NCBI GenBank assembly: GCA_943846785.1
Contig: OX044367.1
Coordinates: forward strand, 1,054,001 to 1,118,000
Source: SCGC-AAA076-P13 sp905478035
GTDB lineage: Bacteria > Pseudomonadota > Gammaproteobacteria > Magnimaribacterales > D2472
Direction: 5' to 3'
DNA: 64,000 bases
How positions within the stretch are numbered: position 1 is the stretch's first letter; every line of letters begins with the position of its first letter. A program made the translations under genes and the position numbers. This document shows positions 1 to 9,643 of the stretch, in pieces. The notes below the pieces were generated by a model. That model was not told the DNA's origin. It saw nothing but the letters and a program-made list of their open reading frames with translations, and searched no databases.

Positions 1-1332
1 TGTTCCTACAACTGGTATTGTTGAGTAAGCGATTCTAAGACCAGTAAGAGCTCCTTCAGGCTGTGTTGAAGCATCACCTGCAAAACCAACGTAGTACATA
101 ATCAGACCTGATAAAAGTCCTGCAAGAGCAGTACCAAGCTTTATCATCCACCAATATATTGCTCCAAATGACCCTTCTTTTCTTGGGAGACCTTTTCTTA
201 ATTCCTCATAATCACAAGCATCTGCTGTCATACTCATCATTAAAGTAAATAACCCGCCAATTCCAAATGAGAAGAAAGGCAGAGCAAATAAAAACATATA
301 TGGCTTACCTGGAACAAACAAAAACCAAAATAAGACATATCCAATAATTGATATACATTGAGAAATTATAAAGGTTTCTTTTTTTCCATATGACTGAGCC
401 ATTTTTGATACCAAGGGTATTACTAGAAATGTGGTAACAATAGCACCAACACTTCCATGCATTGCAGGCCATATACCTGCTGCCGATGCATCTCCAGAAA
501 ATAGATAGTGCACAATAATAAAGAATGAGAATGCAGCAATGGTTTGAAAGGAATTAAAAACTAGAAAGGTTGCAATACATAGTTTTCTAAATGGAATGTT
601 TTTCCATGCATCTCTAAATATATAAAAAATATTAATAATACTCTTTCCAGCATTGTCTCTTGTAAGAGGAACTAAATGATCATCGTTAAGTGTTGATTTA
701 CTTTTAATAAAAATAGCAGGAATTATTGCAAGTGAAGTGCATAAGACACCGAATATAATTGAGAGAGTGCGTGTTCCTGTTGCAGCATCGACAAAAATAT
801 TAGGATCATAAATAATAATCCAAATCCATGGAGCAAGAACCCATGCAAATTGACCTATAAATTGAGACACTGCCATGATTTGAGTTCTTTCATGAAAATT
901 GTCACTCATTTCATAACCCATAGCTACAAATGGCACACCAAAAATTGTAATACCAAGATAAAAAATTAAATTAAATATTAAGAAATACCAAAAATTATAA
1001 GTCTCACCATTTTCAGGATAAAGCTGCCAAGATAATATGAATGCGATGCCTGTTAATATGCCGCCAACAAGAACATACTGCCGTCTTTTACCCCATTTAG
1101 ATTTTGTATTATCAGATATAAAACCCATTAATGGATCTGTTAAAGCATCAATAAATCTAGGTACAAAAGCAATAACTCCATACAATAGTGGATTAAATCC
1201 AAGATCTTGGATTAATACAACAATAAATATTGATAGTAATGCTGGAAAAAGTTGATTGGCTAACATTCCAAGACCAAATGCTATTTTCTGGCCCAACGAA
1301 ACGCTATTAGTTATATTTTCTATGTTATTCAT
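1..1332 (-). CDS. MFS sugar/cation symporter, GPH (MelB-like) family, partial at 3' end
   Basis: An open frame runs from an ATG at 1332 to the window edge, so the C-terminus is missing. The translation is strongly hydrophobic with many membrane helices. Near the N-terminus it carries the GPH signature (DALTDPLMGFISD followed by KWGKRR), typical of MelB-like glycoside/pentoside/hexuronide symporters in the inner membrane. A strong Shine-Dalgarno (AGGGGGG) sits just upstream of the start. The gene lies 26 bases downstream of a clan GH-A hydrolase and is the last visible member of the beta-glucan/ED run. It therefore probably imports glucose or short beta-glucan oligosaccharides; the substrate is inferred from context. 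The family call is fairly firm. Confidence 0.82.
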   Translation of the reverse strand, partial: MNNIENITNSVSLGQKIAFGLGMLANQLFPALLSIFIVVLIQDLGFNPLLYGVIAFVPRFIDALTDPLMGFISDNTKSKWGKRRQYVLVGGILTGIAFILSWQLYPENGETYNFWYFLIFNLIFYLGITIFGVPFVAMGYEMSDNFHERTQIMAVSQFIGQFAWVLAPWIWIIIYDPNIFVDAATGTRTLSIIFGVLCTSLAIIPAIFIKSKSTLNDDHLVPLTRDNAGKSIINIFYIFRDAWKNIPFRKLCIATFLVFNSFQTIAAFSFFIIVHYLFSGDASAAGIWPAMHGSVGAIVTTFLVIPLVSKMAQSYGKKETFIISQCISIIGYVLFWFLFVPGKPYMFLFALPFFSFGIGGLFTLMMSMTADACDYEELRKGLPRKEGSFGAIYWWMIKLGTALAGLLSGLIMYYVGFAGDASTQPEGALTGLRIAYSTIPVVGT

Positions 1333-1358
1333 ATGAAATCCCCCCTGGATTCATATAG

Positions 1359-2354
1359 TTAATTAATTTCAAAATTTGTATAAGAATTTTTTATTACATC
1401 AAAAGTTATTTTTTTATTTCTATTTATATCTACTATGCCCCAGTACTCTTCATTTGCAGTGCCGTCATATGGTGTTCCATCGCTATTAGGAGCTGATCCA
1501 CCAGTATCTTGTTCACTTGGATTTCCTGCTTTCCATAAACCATCTGTGAATTGAAAAATAAAAGAGCCAATATTCTTATCTGAATTATTTAATACATCGT
1601 TAATAATTTTTTTATTGGCGTCAGCTTGGGCTTGTTGATTTTCGCCTTTATTGTATTTAGATGTTGATTTTGTCATGAAACTATCAGCTCCAATCTCAGC
1701 AAAATACATAGGTTTTTTACTAAGTTTCTCCCACTCTTCAAATATAGATGCCGGCTCATCCCACCTATAAACATTCATACCCCAAACATTGATACTAGAT
1801 GCTATTTTAAGAGCATCTTTACTTGGCAGATCGCCATGTGCACTAGAGACCAGCCTACTTGGATCTTCTATTTGTATAATCTGAGAAACAAGTTCCATGG
1901 ATTTATACCAATTATTTATATCCCCACCAAACCATTGTGGATTATAGTTATATTCATTTCCAAGCTCCCACATTAAAATTGCATCATGATCTTTATATTT
2001 TCTGATGTAGTTAATAAAAGTACCTGAAACGATATCGAATTTACCTTGTTGGTTATATCCAAAACTAATAACAACCTTAATTCCAGCTTTTTTAAATTGA
2101 TCTAAGACTGCTATATCATCAATAGGCTCATAGACTCTAACAGTATTTATACCAGCCTCTTTCATGAGTGATAAATCTTCTTCCAAGTTTATAAAGTTTC
2201 TTTTTGTTTTTCCAATTTCAACTGGGTGATAACAAATCCCCTTCATATAAAATGGGTTATTATTTACAAGCAAAGTATTGTTAGAGATCGTAACTTCAAT
2301 AGAATGTGCTGAAACTACAAATATTAAAAAAAGAAATTGTAAAAAAGTTTTCAT
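1359..2354 (-). CDS. secreted glycoside hydrolase, clan GH-A TIM barrel (GH2/GH5-like)
   Basis: A 331-residue protein with an N-terminal hydrophobic signal sequence (residues about 1-19, no lipobox cysteine), so it is probably periplasmic. The (beta/alpha)8 clan-A pattern is visible: MWELGNE places a likely acid/base at Glu134, and MYFAEIG places a likely nucleophile at Glu220. A late WGIVDINR segment is typical of GH2/GH5-like barrels. It follows the GH17 gene by 5 bases and precedes the MFS transporter, so a beta-glucan substrate is likely. I cannot fix the exact GH family: GH2-like, GH5-like or a beta-1,3-glucan transglycosylase-like barrel are all possible. Confidence 0.75.
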   Translation of the reverse strand: MKTFLQFLFLIFVVSAHSIEVTISNNTLLVNNNPFYMKGICYHPVEIGKTKRNFINLEEDLSLMKEAGINTVRVYEPIDDIAVLDQFKKAGIKVVISFGYNQQGKFDIVSGTFINYIRKYKDHDAILMWELGNEYNYNPQWFGGDINNWYKSMELVSQIIQIEDPSRLVSSAHGDLPSKDALKIASSINVWGMNVYRWDEPASIFEEWEKLSKKPMYFAEIGADSFMTKSTSKYNKGENQQAQADANKKIINDVLNNSDKNIGSFIFQFTDGLWKAGNPSEQDTGGSAPNSDGTPYDGTANEEYWGIVDINRNKKITFDVIKNSYTNFEIN

Positions 2355-2359
2355 AATTA

Positions 2360-3595
2360 TTATTGATTAATTGGAGGTAGGTTTGAAGTCTCTAATAAAG
2401 CATCAAGATCGCCATTAAAAGTTTTTTTAATAGGGTTGCCTCCTCTAGACAAACCATCAAATACATTTTGATCTACTTTTTCCCATAAAGGATATTTTGC
2501 TTCGCCATGAACAGTAAAAAGTCCAAAGTGATTTTCAGAGCCATTTTCATTTTGTGAGTCTTTCCATGGCTCATCAAATGCAGAAAAATAAAAACAAGAA
2601 ATTGATTTAGCTAAACACACATCGGTAATCATCTTATAGTATAGTCCCAGCTTATATTCGTCTGCCGCTTCCGTACCACCATAACCATATAGATCTGAAG
2701 CTACACTTGACCATCCTGTTTCTCCAATATGAACTTGCTTTGATGAATCAATACCATGAATATATTCTTGAACACTGTTGAATTGACTAAGCTCATATTC
2801 AACAGATTTTTGTATGGCTTTTTTAATAATATCTTTTTTACTTAAATCTTCTGAACCACTAGACAGATTCCAAAAGACTGGATTGTAATAAGTATCATGG
2901 AATGCATAGGTATGCATAGATACATAATCTACAGACCTTATTAATTCATCTAGGTCGTCATTATGATATTCCTCTGAACCACCACCCCAAGATGCGAAAT
3001 TATCAGAACTTGTTATCCATATATTATTATTAATAGTTCCATTAATTTTAAGATCTTGAAGATACTTTACCCATTTTAAAATATATTTTGGTTCTAAATG
3101 ATAACTTGTTGCCCAATGCACCATAGCCTCATTGCCAACAGCAATGACCTTTACGATATCTTGATAGTCTTGAGCCAATCTAACAGCCTCTGCTATTTCA
3201 ACTTTATTACCCTCTAAATCTTCTTCATTATGAATTGGTAGATCTGTAAATGCATCCTTGCACTGAACCCATGCGCCTAGCATCACATACATTTCAAAAT
3301 CTGAATCTGAATTCTTAAGTTCACTAATTGCTTTTAGCGTATTTTCAGCAAAAGGATGATGAAGGTCATACGTCCTAATAACTCTAAAGCCTTGAGCAAA
3401 CATTATCTGAAGATCTTCTTTGATATCCTCAATTGAAGGCTGGACCTCACGAGATTTTCCTCTGTAACCACCATAAGAAATAGCAGGATAATTGTTATTA
3501 CCAATAATATCTTTTGCGTTCTTGCTCATAACCAAATCTCCAGATTTACTACATGAAGCTATTAAAAAAAAAGAAATGAGAAGTAATTTCTTCAT
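2360..3595 (-). CDS. GH17-family beta-1,3-glucanase (laminarinase-like), lipoprotein
   Basis: A 411-residue protein that begins with a lipoprotein signal (LIASC, Cys15), placing it on a membrane facing the periplasm or outside. GH17 hallmarks are visible: VGNEAMV with the likely acid/base Glu156, and IGETGWSS with the likely nucleophile Glu292. Known GH17 enzymes cut beta-1,3-glucans such as laminarin or transfer glucanosyl units. The start overlaps the stop of the upstream phosphorylase gene by 4 bases (ATGA), so the two are translationally coupled. The neighbourhood of a phosphorylase, a GH3 glucosidase and glucokinase supports a role in the first cut of an algal beta-1,3-glucan. Endo-cleavage versus transglycosylation cannot be decided from sequence. 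Confidence 0.85.
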   Translation of the reverse strand: MKKLLLISFFLIASCSKSGDLVMSKNAKDIIGNNNYPAISYGGYRGKSREVQPSIEDIKEDLQIMFAQGFRVIRTYDLHHPFAENTLKAISELKNSDSDFEMYVMLGAWVQCKDAFTDLPIHNEEDLEGNKVEIAEAVRLAQDYQDIVKVIAVGNEAMVHWATSYHLEPKYILKWVKYLQDLKINGTINNNIWITSSDNFASWGGGSEEYHNDDLDELIRSVDYVSMHTYAFHDTYYNPVFWNLSSGSEDLSKKDIIKKAIQKSVEYELSQFNSVQEYIHGIDSSKQVHIGETGWSSVASDLYGYGGTEAADEYKLGLYYKMITDVCLAKSISCFYFSAFDEPWKDSQNENGSENHFGLFTVHGEAKYPLWEKVDQNVFDGLSRGGNPIKKTFNGDLDALLETSNLPPINQ

Positions 3596-6500
3596 TTTTT
3601 AACGTTTACATGCAACGCCTTTATTAAATTTGTTCTATTAAATATATTTTGTGAACTTTCAAAGTTTAGCTGATGGCCATTTACAGTTTCCTCAGAACCG
3701 TCCATTGAAATAATTTTTATATCTTCTTTAATAGACAGACTATAGATTACTGGCACTTGGCAAATCGTATAAGCTAATGAATTTGATCCTATAGGCATGT
3801 ATTCAATTTCATTATTTAGATTTACAAATTTAAAAGATTTTTCTTCTGCCATAAATTCATTTTTGCGCAATAAAGTTGGTTCAAAACTAATCTTTCCATT
3901 ATCAACAAAAAAACCTAACTCATAAAATCTGCTAATGACATCCTCTTTTACTTGTCCTGTCATTCCTGGCTGCTGAACACCTCTACCTCTTGGAGTGTGA
4001 GAGTAGGGATCGGTTGGAAAGGCTCCATATAGTTCTGGGGACTTGTTAACACCTATTCCTTCATTTATTTCAAAATAATGATCAAATAATCGTCCTATTG
4101 TTTTTGAATCAATATTTTTATCAATAGAGGCTTGAGTAACTTCTGCTGAGGCTAATAATAACTTTGATACCATATGCCAATAGATTGACCCTAGTCCCTC
4201 ATAACCATAAAAAGTACCAGACCTCCCTGTAAAAGATTTATGATCAAATACAACTTCAAAAATATCTAGTATTAAATCCTTCTCTTCTTTCACAAACTCC
4301 ATATATTTTGATGGTAAATTATCTAATTCTCTGATTAAGCAGCTAGCATTATGGAATGAGCCATTAAAGTGATATTTATTATTAATATCTTTTATAACTA
4401 CCTGGTGATTTCCATCTTTGACTAATAAAGATAAAAGAGAAGATTTATTAAATTCAGTTTCAGGAATAATATTTTTATCTAAAAAACCTAATAAATTCTT
4501 ATTGGGATAGAGAATATAACTATATTGTTCATCCCAAAATAAAGAACTGCTTTTTAGACTATCTAATACTTTTAAACTTTCTTCTTCAGAAAGATAACCT
4601 GAGCTTAAGACTCCAACCTGACCTTCAAGCATCTCAGAAAGTCTATCAATAGAAATTTCATTGGCGCCTAGACTCACAAGATTATAAGCATGATATAAAC
4701 CATCATTTCTTTTATTGCTATCAATTGTTTCTTCTAAAACTTTTTGCACTATTTCAAGAAAATTGATTACCTTCTTTCTGTCTAGATGTTCTTTAAAACC
4801 TGAAAAATTCGATGTATAAATCCTATCTCTGTACTCAGCAGCATTTTCTCCAATTTCATCAACAAACTCTTTTCGAGCTTTATCAGATACATCTGAAGTT
4901 AGTTTACAAAAAGATGAGTTAAGTTTTTCAAAGAAGTGAAATAGTTCAGTAGAGATCTCAAATGATGATGCATTATCATTTTTAAGAATAGTAATAAAAA
5001 AACATAAAAAACGTCTTAAATAGTAGAGAGTTACCATTGAAACACCATTTCCCACTAGAGCATTATTTGCATCATTCCACTCTGGTCTTTGTGTGTTCAT
5101 CCAAATACCAGCACCAGGAATGAAATTTGAAAGCTTAGCTAAAATTGTAGTTAAAATTTTCTCAAAGAAATTTACTTGATGTTTTAACCCTTGATAGTTC
5201 CTTAATATTGCTCCGTCAGCACCCTCTTTCTCTCTATCTGATTCAATTTTTTCTGCTAAATCAAAATTAAAATCTATAGTATTTTTAGGATCTTTATAAA
5301 TAGATTTATAGTCCTTGATAGCATATGGAACATTAGCATATACAAAATCATTTTTATCAAGAAAGGAATTTAGCCTTTGAGGGAAATATTTTTCAGAAAA
5401 TTCTAAAAATTTGAGAAGGTATATTATTTGATGATCACCCCAGTAACCTATATAGGACCATGGATTATCAGCTTCTATTGTTTCCCAGTCAAAGCCATTT
5501 TTAGTTAATCTGTATGGATTATATCCATCGAATGTAGATGCATTTAAAAACCGATATATCATGCCGTCAATAAACTGAGGGTATGAATAAGCAAGAGCTT
5601 CCCAGTTCTGAAATATATCTCTCCAGTTACCCTGATAATCTAAAACTTTTTCATCTGTAATATCGTCTCTTGTATTAATAGAAAATTTATTCCAAGGTCG
5701 ACTTGGATCGCCATGCCTTCTGCTAAACTTAATTGGTAAGTACTCTGTAGCCAGTCTTTTGAAGTCTTGAGAGCTGCTTTGATCAATAGTGTTTCTTAAA
5801 AATGTAAGATCAAGATAATCAGGCCATTCTATAAAGGTTGAATCCATTTCCTTAGAGCAATATTTGTTTGCATTTGATATATATTTAATAAAGTCACTTT
5901 TTTCTACAACATAGTCTTTATCAAATATTCCGCCACGCATAATATTAAACAAGGTGTTTGCAAAATGTCTGATATTTCTTCTTCTATCACTTGAAAGTTG
6001 AATTCCATCAGAAGAACCGACAAGTTTATAAAGCTCATTCGATGAATTGAGAATTTCTTCATTAATATCTTCAATTATATTTTTATTTCTAGATAAACTA
6101 TCTTTAAGTTCTATAAGATCTGAGGAAGATTTATTAATATCAGCTGCAAACATCCATTCTTCTTTTTGACCGCCTTTCAGGCAGAAAGATGATTGAACAA
6201 AATAAGCCCCTTTTTCAGCTTTAATATCAGTCTCTTCATTTATATCAAATCCTTTTCTAAAGGCATCCAACTGAAGCGATGATAAAAGTACTTTATTTTC
6301 TTTAAGCCCTAGATGAAAAACAATATTGGATTTTAATGCTTCGCTTGGCTCTGCTCTATCAACAATAGTTGCGCTTAAAGCAAAAATTCCTATTTTAGAA
6401 CCTTTATCTAATTCATTTCTTTTGTAAGCATCAGCTAAATTACTTGTATTATTTTGAATACTTTCATCAAGACCCCAAGGCAATATATTTTGAAACCCAT

Positions 6501-7038
6501 CAAGCGATGTAACTGTTATATCATCATTGTTTAGATTCTTGATCGAAGAAGTTTTTACAAAACCGTATTTATCACAAGTTGTCCATTGATATGAAAATTT
6601 AAGTCCTAGATCATTATTAATCTCTTCAAAAATTACTTTGTTGCCTCTCAGGTTTTTATAGAGGTTTCTTTTATTTTGATATATAAAATCAGATGTTTTG
6701 GTAAAAGGTTCCCAAAGATAGTTTCTATTATTTTTTTGAACATGGAAGATAGATTTACTTCCAGTTACTTCATGGGATTCAGTAATTTTGTCATCAGTGT
6801 AATAAGGAAATAGTGCATTGTTACTATTTTTCCTCCCAGCACTAAGAGCTCCTGTTGACGAAATGAAAAGCCAGTGGTCATAAGCACTCACAATACTCAT
6901 AAAAAATGGTCTCATTTTATTTACATTAGAAATCTTATAAAAATTTTCTTTATTTATAACAACTTCTTTTCCTTCTATATTTAATTCAGATGCATTGATT
7001 AAGCTATCGCCAAGATATAACTCTTTTCTATTTGTCAT
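3592..7038 (-). CDS. large cytosolic glycan phosphorylase, GH149-like (putative beta-1,3-oligoglucan phosphorylase)
   Basis: A 1148-residue protein without a signal peptide. It has a large N-terminal beta-rich part, beginning with an RPFFMSIVS...DHWLFISS...ALFPYYTDDK segment. An (alpha/alpha)6-type catalytic domain follows, with PEWNDANN around residues 653-659; Asp656 is the probable general acid, equivalent to the WND motif of GH94-type phosphorylases. Length and layout fit GH149 (about 1100 residues), whose members phosphorolyse beta-1,3-oligoglucans to glucose-1-phosphate. GH94 proteins are usually shorter, near 800 residues. It sits between glk (6-base gap) and the GH17 gene (4-base overlap), which fits intracellular breakdown of imported laminarin oligosaccharides. 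The family is recalled from length, motifs and context, not from a search; GH94 or GH161 are the alternatives. Confidence 0.66.
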   Translation of the reverse strand: MTNRKELYLGDSLINASELNIEGKEVVINKENFYKISNVNKMRPFFMSIVSAYDHWLFISSTGALSAGRKNSNNALFPYYTDDKITESHEVTGSKSIFHVQKNNRNYLWEPFTKTSDFIYQNKRNLYKNLRGNKVIFEEINNDLGLKFSYQWTTCDKYGFVKTSSIKNLNNDDITVTSLDGFQNILPWGLDESIQNNTSNLADAYKRNELDKGSKIGIFALSATIVDRAEPSEALKSNIVFHLGLKENKVLLSSLQLDAFRKGFDINEETDIKAEKGAYFVQSSFCLKGGQKEEWMFAADINKSSSDLIELKDSLSRNKNIIEDINEEILNSSNELYKLVGSSDGIQLSSDRRRNIRHFANTLFNIMRGGIFDKDYVVEKSDFIKYISNANKYCSKEMDSTFIEWPDYLDLTFLRNTIDQSSSQDFKRLATEYLPIKFSRRHGDPSRPWNKFSINTRDDITDEKVLDYQGNWRDIFQNWEALAYSYPQFIDGMIYRFLNASTFDGYNPYRLTKNGFDWETIEADNPWSYIGYWGDHQIIYLLKFLEFSEKYFPQRLNSFLDKNDFVYANVPYAIKDYKSIYKDPKNTIDFNFDLAEKIESDREKEGADGAILRNYQGLKHQVNFFEKILTTILAKLSNFIPGAGIWMNTQRPEWNDANNALVGNGVSMVTLYYLRRFLCFFITILKNDNASSFEISTELFHFFEKLNSSFCKLTSDVSDKARKEFVDEIGENAAEYRDRIYTSNFSGFKEHLDRKKVINFLEIVQKVLEETIDSNKRNDGLYHAYNLVSLGANEISIDRLSEMLEGQVGVLSSGYLSEEESLKVLDSLKSSSLFWDEQYSYILYPNKNLLGFLDKNIIPETEFNKSSLLSLLVKDGNHQVVIKDINNKYHFNGSFHNASCLIRELDNLPSKYMEFVKEEKDLILDIFEVVFDHKSFTGRSGTFYGYEGLGSIYWHMVSKLLLASAEVTQASIDKNIDSKTIGRLFDHYFEINEGIGVNKSPELYGAFPTDPYSHTPRGRGVQQPGMTGQVKEDVISRFYELGFFVDNGKISFEPTLLRKNEFMAEEKSFKFVNLNNEIEYMPIGSNSLAYTICQVPVIYSLSIKEDIKIISMDGSEETVNGHQLNFESSQNIFNRTNLIKALHVNVKK

Positions 7039-7044
7039 AATTTA

Positions 7045-7962
7045 CTATGCCTTATTAATATTTTTTTTATAAAAATTTAGATTGCCATGAAGGCAAGCAT
7101 GCTCTTTCTCGACAATACCAATCTTAACCATTTCAAGAATTTGTAAATGAACTAATTTTTTATCGCCATAAAAATATTCAACAAACTTATCCTTATCCAT
7201 AATTTTAAAAATTGATCTAATGAGTCCGCCTGCAATATAAACACCTCGACCTGAAATAAAAGTTAAAGCCATATCTGAAATGGTCTCAGCCAAAGATTTA
7301 ATAAACCCATCTATAACAAGATTTGCCATATCATCATTAGAGCCATAACGAGCAACTATATCTTCAGAAGTCATTCTCACTCCTGTTTTATACTCATAAA
7401 TACTTGAAATAGCTTTGCCTGATAATACATCTTCAAGAGTCCTAAAATGATCATCATTTTCAATAAAGTAATTTTTTAAAAGTGTTTTTGTTAGTCCAGT
7501 TGTATTACCGATTTCGGTAGGAGTAACCTTATCGTCTCCAATAAGTAATGCTGCTCCAAGACCAGTACCTGGACCAATAAAGAAACTATTATTATTAAAC
7601 TCAGACCCATCCTTTATAAGTGATATATCCTTATCTTCATAAGCAGCCAAGCTATGACCAATAGACTCCCAATCATTTAATAAATGACATGTTTGAAAAT
7701 TAAATGATTCCTGTATATCTTTTTCGTTAATAGAAAAGTCTCTATTAGTCATAGTAATTGAACCATTAATTTTTGGTCCAGCTACGGATATAACCAAGTT
7801 ATCTATATTTTTTCCTTCGATAAGATTGGCTAAAATATCATTAAAGCCTTTAATGCATGAAAGTTTAATTTTATTTGTATCTTTAAGAGAAGATAAATCA
7901 CCATCAGCATACGCATATCTTAAATTTGTTCCACCAATATCAATTAATAGTACTTTACTCAT
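7045..7962 (-). CDS. glk: glucokinase (Glk family)
   Basis: A 305-residue cytosolic kinase that makes glucose-6-phosphate from glucose and ATP, feeding zwf and the ED enzymes of the same run. Visible motifs are the N-terminal phosphate loop DIGGTNLRYA (residues 8-17), LNDW with the catalytic-base candidate Asp97, GPGTGLG at 130-136 and EDVLSG with Glu177. In E. coli Glk the glucose-binding segment is EGGH; here it reads EIGN (residues 150-153), so the usual histidine is an asparagine. The 5' end overlaps the end of the GH3 gene by 8 bases. Length is slightly under E. coli Glk. The family call is secure; exact sugar preference is open because of the His-to-Asn change. Confidence 0.9.
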   Translation of the reverse strand: MSKVLLIDIGGTNLRYAYADGDLSSLKDTNKIKLSCIKGFNDILANLIEGKNIDNLVISVAGPKINGSITMTNRDFSINEKDIQESFNFQTCHLLNDWESIGHSLAAYEDKDISLIKDGSEFNNNSFFIGPGTGLGAALLIGDDKVTPTEIGNTTGLTKTLLKNYFIENDDHFRTLEDVLSGKAISSIYEYKTGVRMTSEDIVARYGSNDDMANLVIDGFIKSLAETISDMALTFISGRGVYIAGGLIRSIFKIMDKDKFVEYFYGDKKLVHLQILEMVKIGIVEKEHACLHGNLNFYKKNINKA

Positions 7963-9643
7963 AACTTACTGACTTTATTTTGCAGGCATTATAGCCTTTG
8001 TTATTAATATATTTCACTGAATGCACATCAAGTATCCAATTACCTTCCGTCGAAAATGAAGCCCTAGAAGTAATTGAAGAAAGATTAAAATTATCAACTT
8101 CAAGGCAGGCAAGAGGTATCTCAATTACTTGCCACTCATTTGTTTTGTTATCTGCAAGAGCATTAGATAAATCAAAAGACTGATAACAAATATTAGAACC
8201 TGAATTTTTAATACTTTCTTCAGTCTTAGAGCAACCAATGTTAAAGCTTATTTTTTTATTAGATACTTTATTTGGTCTCACGACTAGTTGAATAGCGCCT
8301 TTGTTCATATAAGTTAGATCTTCACTTGCCCCACTAGCTATTTCCCAAGATTTATATGAAATCTGATTACCAAAATTTATATTTTTTGCATCATCTTGTT
8401 TTTTAAAATCAAATTTACTAATAGTAATATCGGACTGCAAATGTTCAAATACGTCAGAACTAATTCCCTCATATGTTATTTGATTTTTAATAGGATCAAA
8501 ATATGATATTACCTCTCTATAGGAAGGATATGCCGAGCCTACAAACAAAGTAACTTCAGATGGGGCTGGTTTGGAATCTTCAACATTCACTAAATCTATA
8601 AATATATTATCTTTATACGAAAGGCCATACTTATACTTAAATAATGGATCATAGTTTGCATCACCAAAGTTAAGCTCAAATTGAGATGAATTTTTAGGCC
8701 ACGAATAAGATAGCTTCCCTTTAAAATCATAAGATATCTTATTTTCCTGATTTGTAAATATTACATCAGTTACCCCTTCTATTGCAGAGCCAGGAAGCCA
8801 CAACTGAACAAATGCATCTGATAAATTTAATTCTTCATTTATAATTAACGGTCTGCCAGAAATAAATAAAGAAACAGATGATATTTTTTGATCACTGATT
8901 TGCTTCATATAGTTTTTAAAACTTTTATCATGATTCTGATAAAAAAGAGTTTTTCTATCTCCATCTCCTTCGGCATATGGATCTTCTCCATATACAAAAA
9001 TTACAAGATCTGGTTTTTTCTTATAGTTGGCATTATCTGAAAACTCAACAGTGCTTCCATTAGACTCAGCTTTTAATTTGATTGCCTCAAAAATACTTAA
9101 AGAATTAGGAAATTCATCATTAGTGTTTTCTCTCCCCTGCCATGTTATTGTCCAACCTCCCATGTGTTTTGTAATCTTGTTTGCTGAATCTCCAATAACT
9201 AAAATATGCTTGTTGGATGTTATTGGAAGAGTTTTATTATTATTTTTAAGAAGAACTATTGACTCTCTAACTGCTTGTCTTGCTATGTCTTTATGACGTG
9301 AATCACCAATATAATTAAAGGGATATTCATGCGGCTTTCTTTCATTAAACATACCTAGGAGATATTTAACAGATAGTATATTTTTAACGGCTTGGTCTAA
9401 TCTTTCTTCTTTAATAATACCTTCTTTAACTTGCCTTAAGGTATTGATATAAAGTGGTTTCCACTCATCAGGAGCCATAAAAATATCTACCCCAGCATTA
9501 AAAGATTCTGGGCAGCTTTCTTTTGAACACCCAGGGACTTGCCCATGTCCATTCCAATCCCCTACAACAAGACCTCTAAATCCCATTTGATCACGGAGGA
9601 TGTTATTTAATAAATACTTCGCTACCATGTGCTTTTTGACCAT
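7955..9643 (-). CDS. GH3 beta-glucosidase, C-terminal part of split gene
   Basis: This open frame of up to 562 residues carries the end of the GH3 barrel (GFRGLVVGDWNGHG, containing the probable nucleophile Asp), the alpha/beta sandwich domain (ESIVLLKNNNKTLPI) and the C-terminal beta extension. Its apparent ATG start at 9643 lies upstream of the frameshift in the wrong frame. The true continuation begins at about 9619, so this is not an independent gene. Confidence 0.75.
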   Translation of the reverse strand: MVKKHMVAKYLLNNILRDQMGFRGLVVGDWNGHGQVPGCSKESCPESFNAGVDIFMAPDEWKPLYINTLRQVKEGIIKEERLDQAVKNILSVKYLLGMFNERKPHEYPFNYIGDSRHKDIARQAVRESIVLLKNNNKTLPITSNKHILVIGDSANKITKHMGGWTITWQGRENTNDEFPNSLSIFEAIKLKAESNGSTVEFSDNANYKKKPDLVIFVYGEDPYAEGDGDRKTLFYQNHDKSFKNYMKQISDQKISSVSLFISGRPLIINEELNLSDAFVQLWLPGSAIEGVTDVIFTNQENKISYDFKGKLSYSWPKNSSQFELNFGDANYDPLFKYKYGLSYKDNIFIDLVNVEDSKPAPSEVTLFVGSAYPSYREVISYFDPIKNQITYEGISSDVFEHLQSDITISKFDFKKQDDAKNINFGNQISYKSWEIASGASEDLTYMNKGAIQLVVRPNKVSNKKISFNIGCSKTEESIKNSGSNICYQSFDLSNALADNKTNEWQVIEIPLACLEVDNFNLSSITSRASFSTEGNWILDVHSVKYINNKGYNACKIKSVSYE

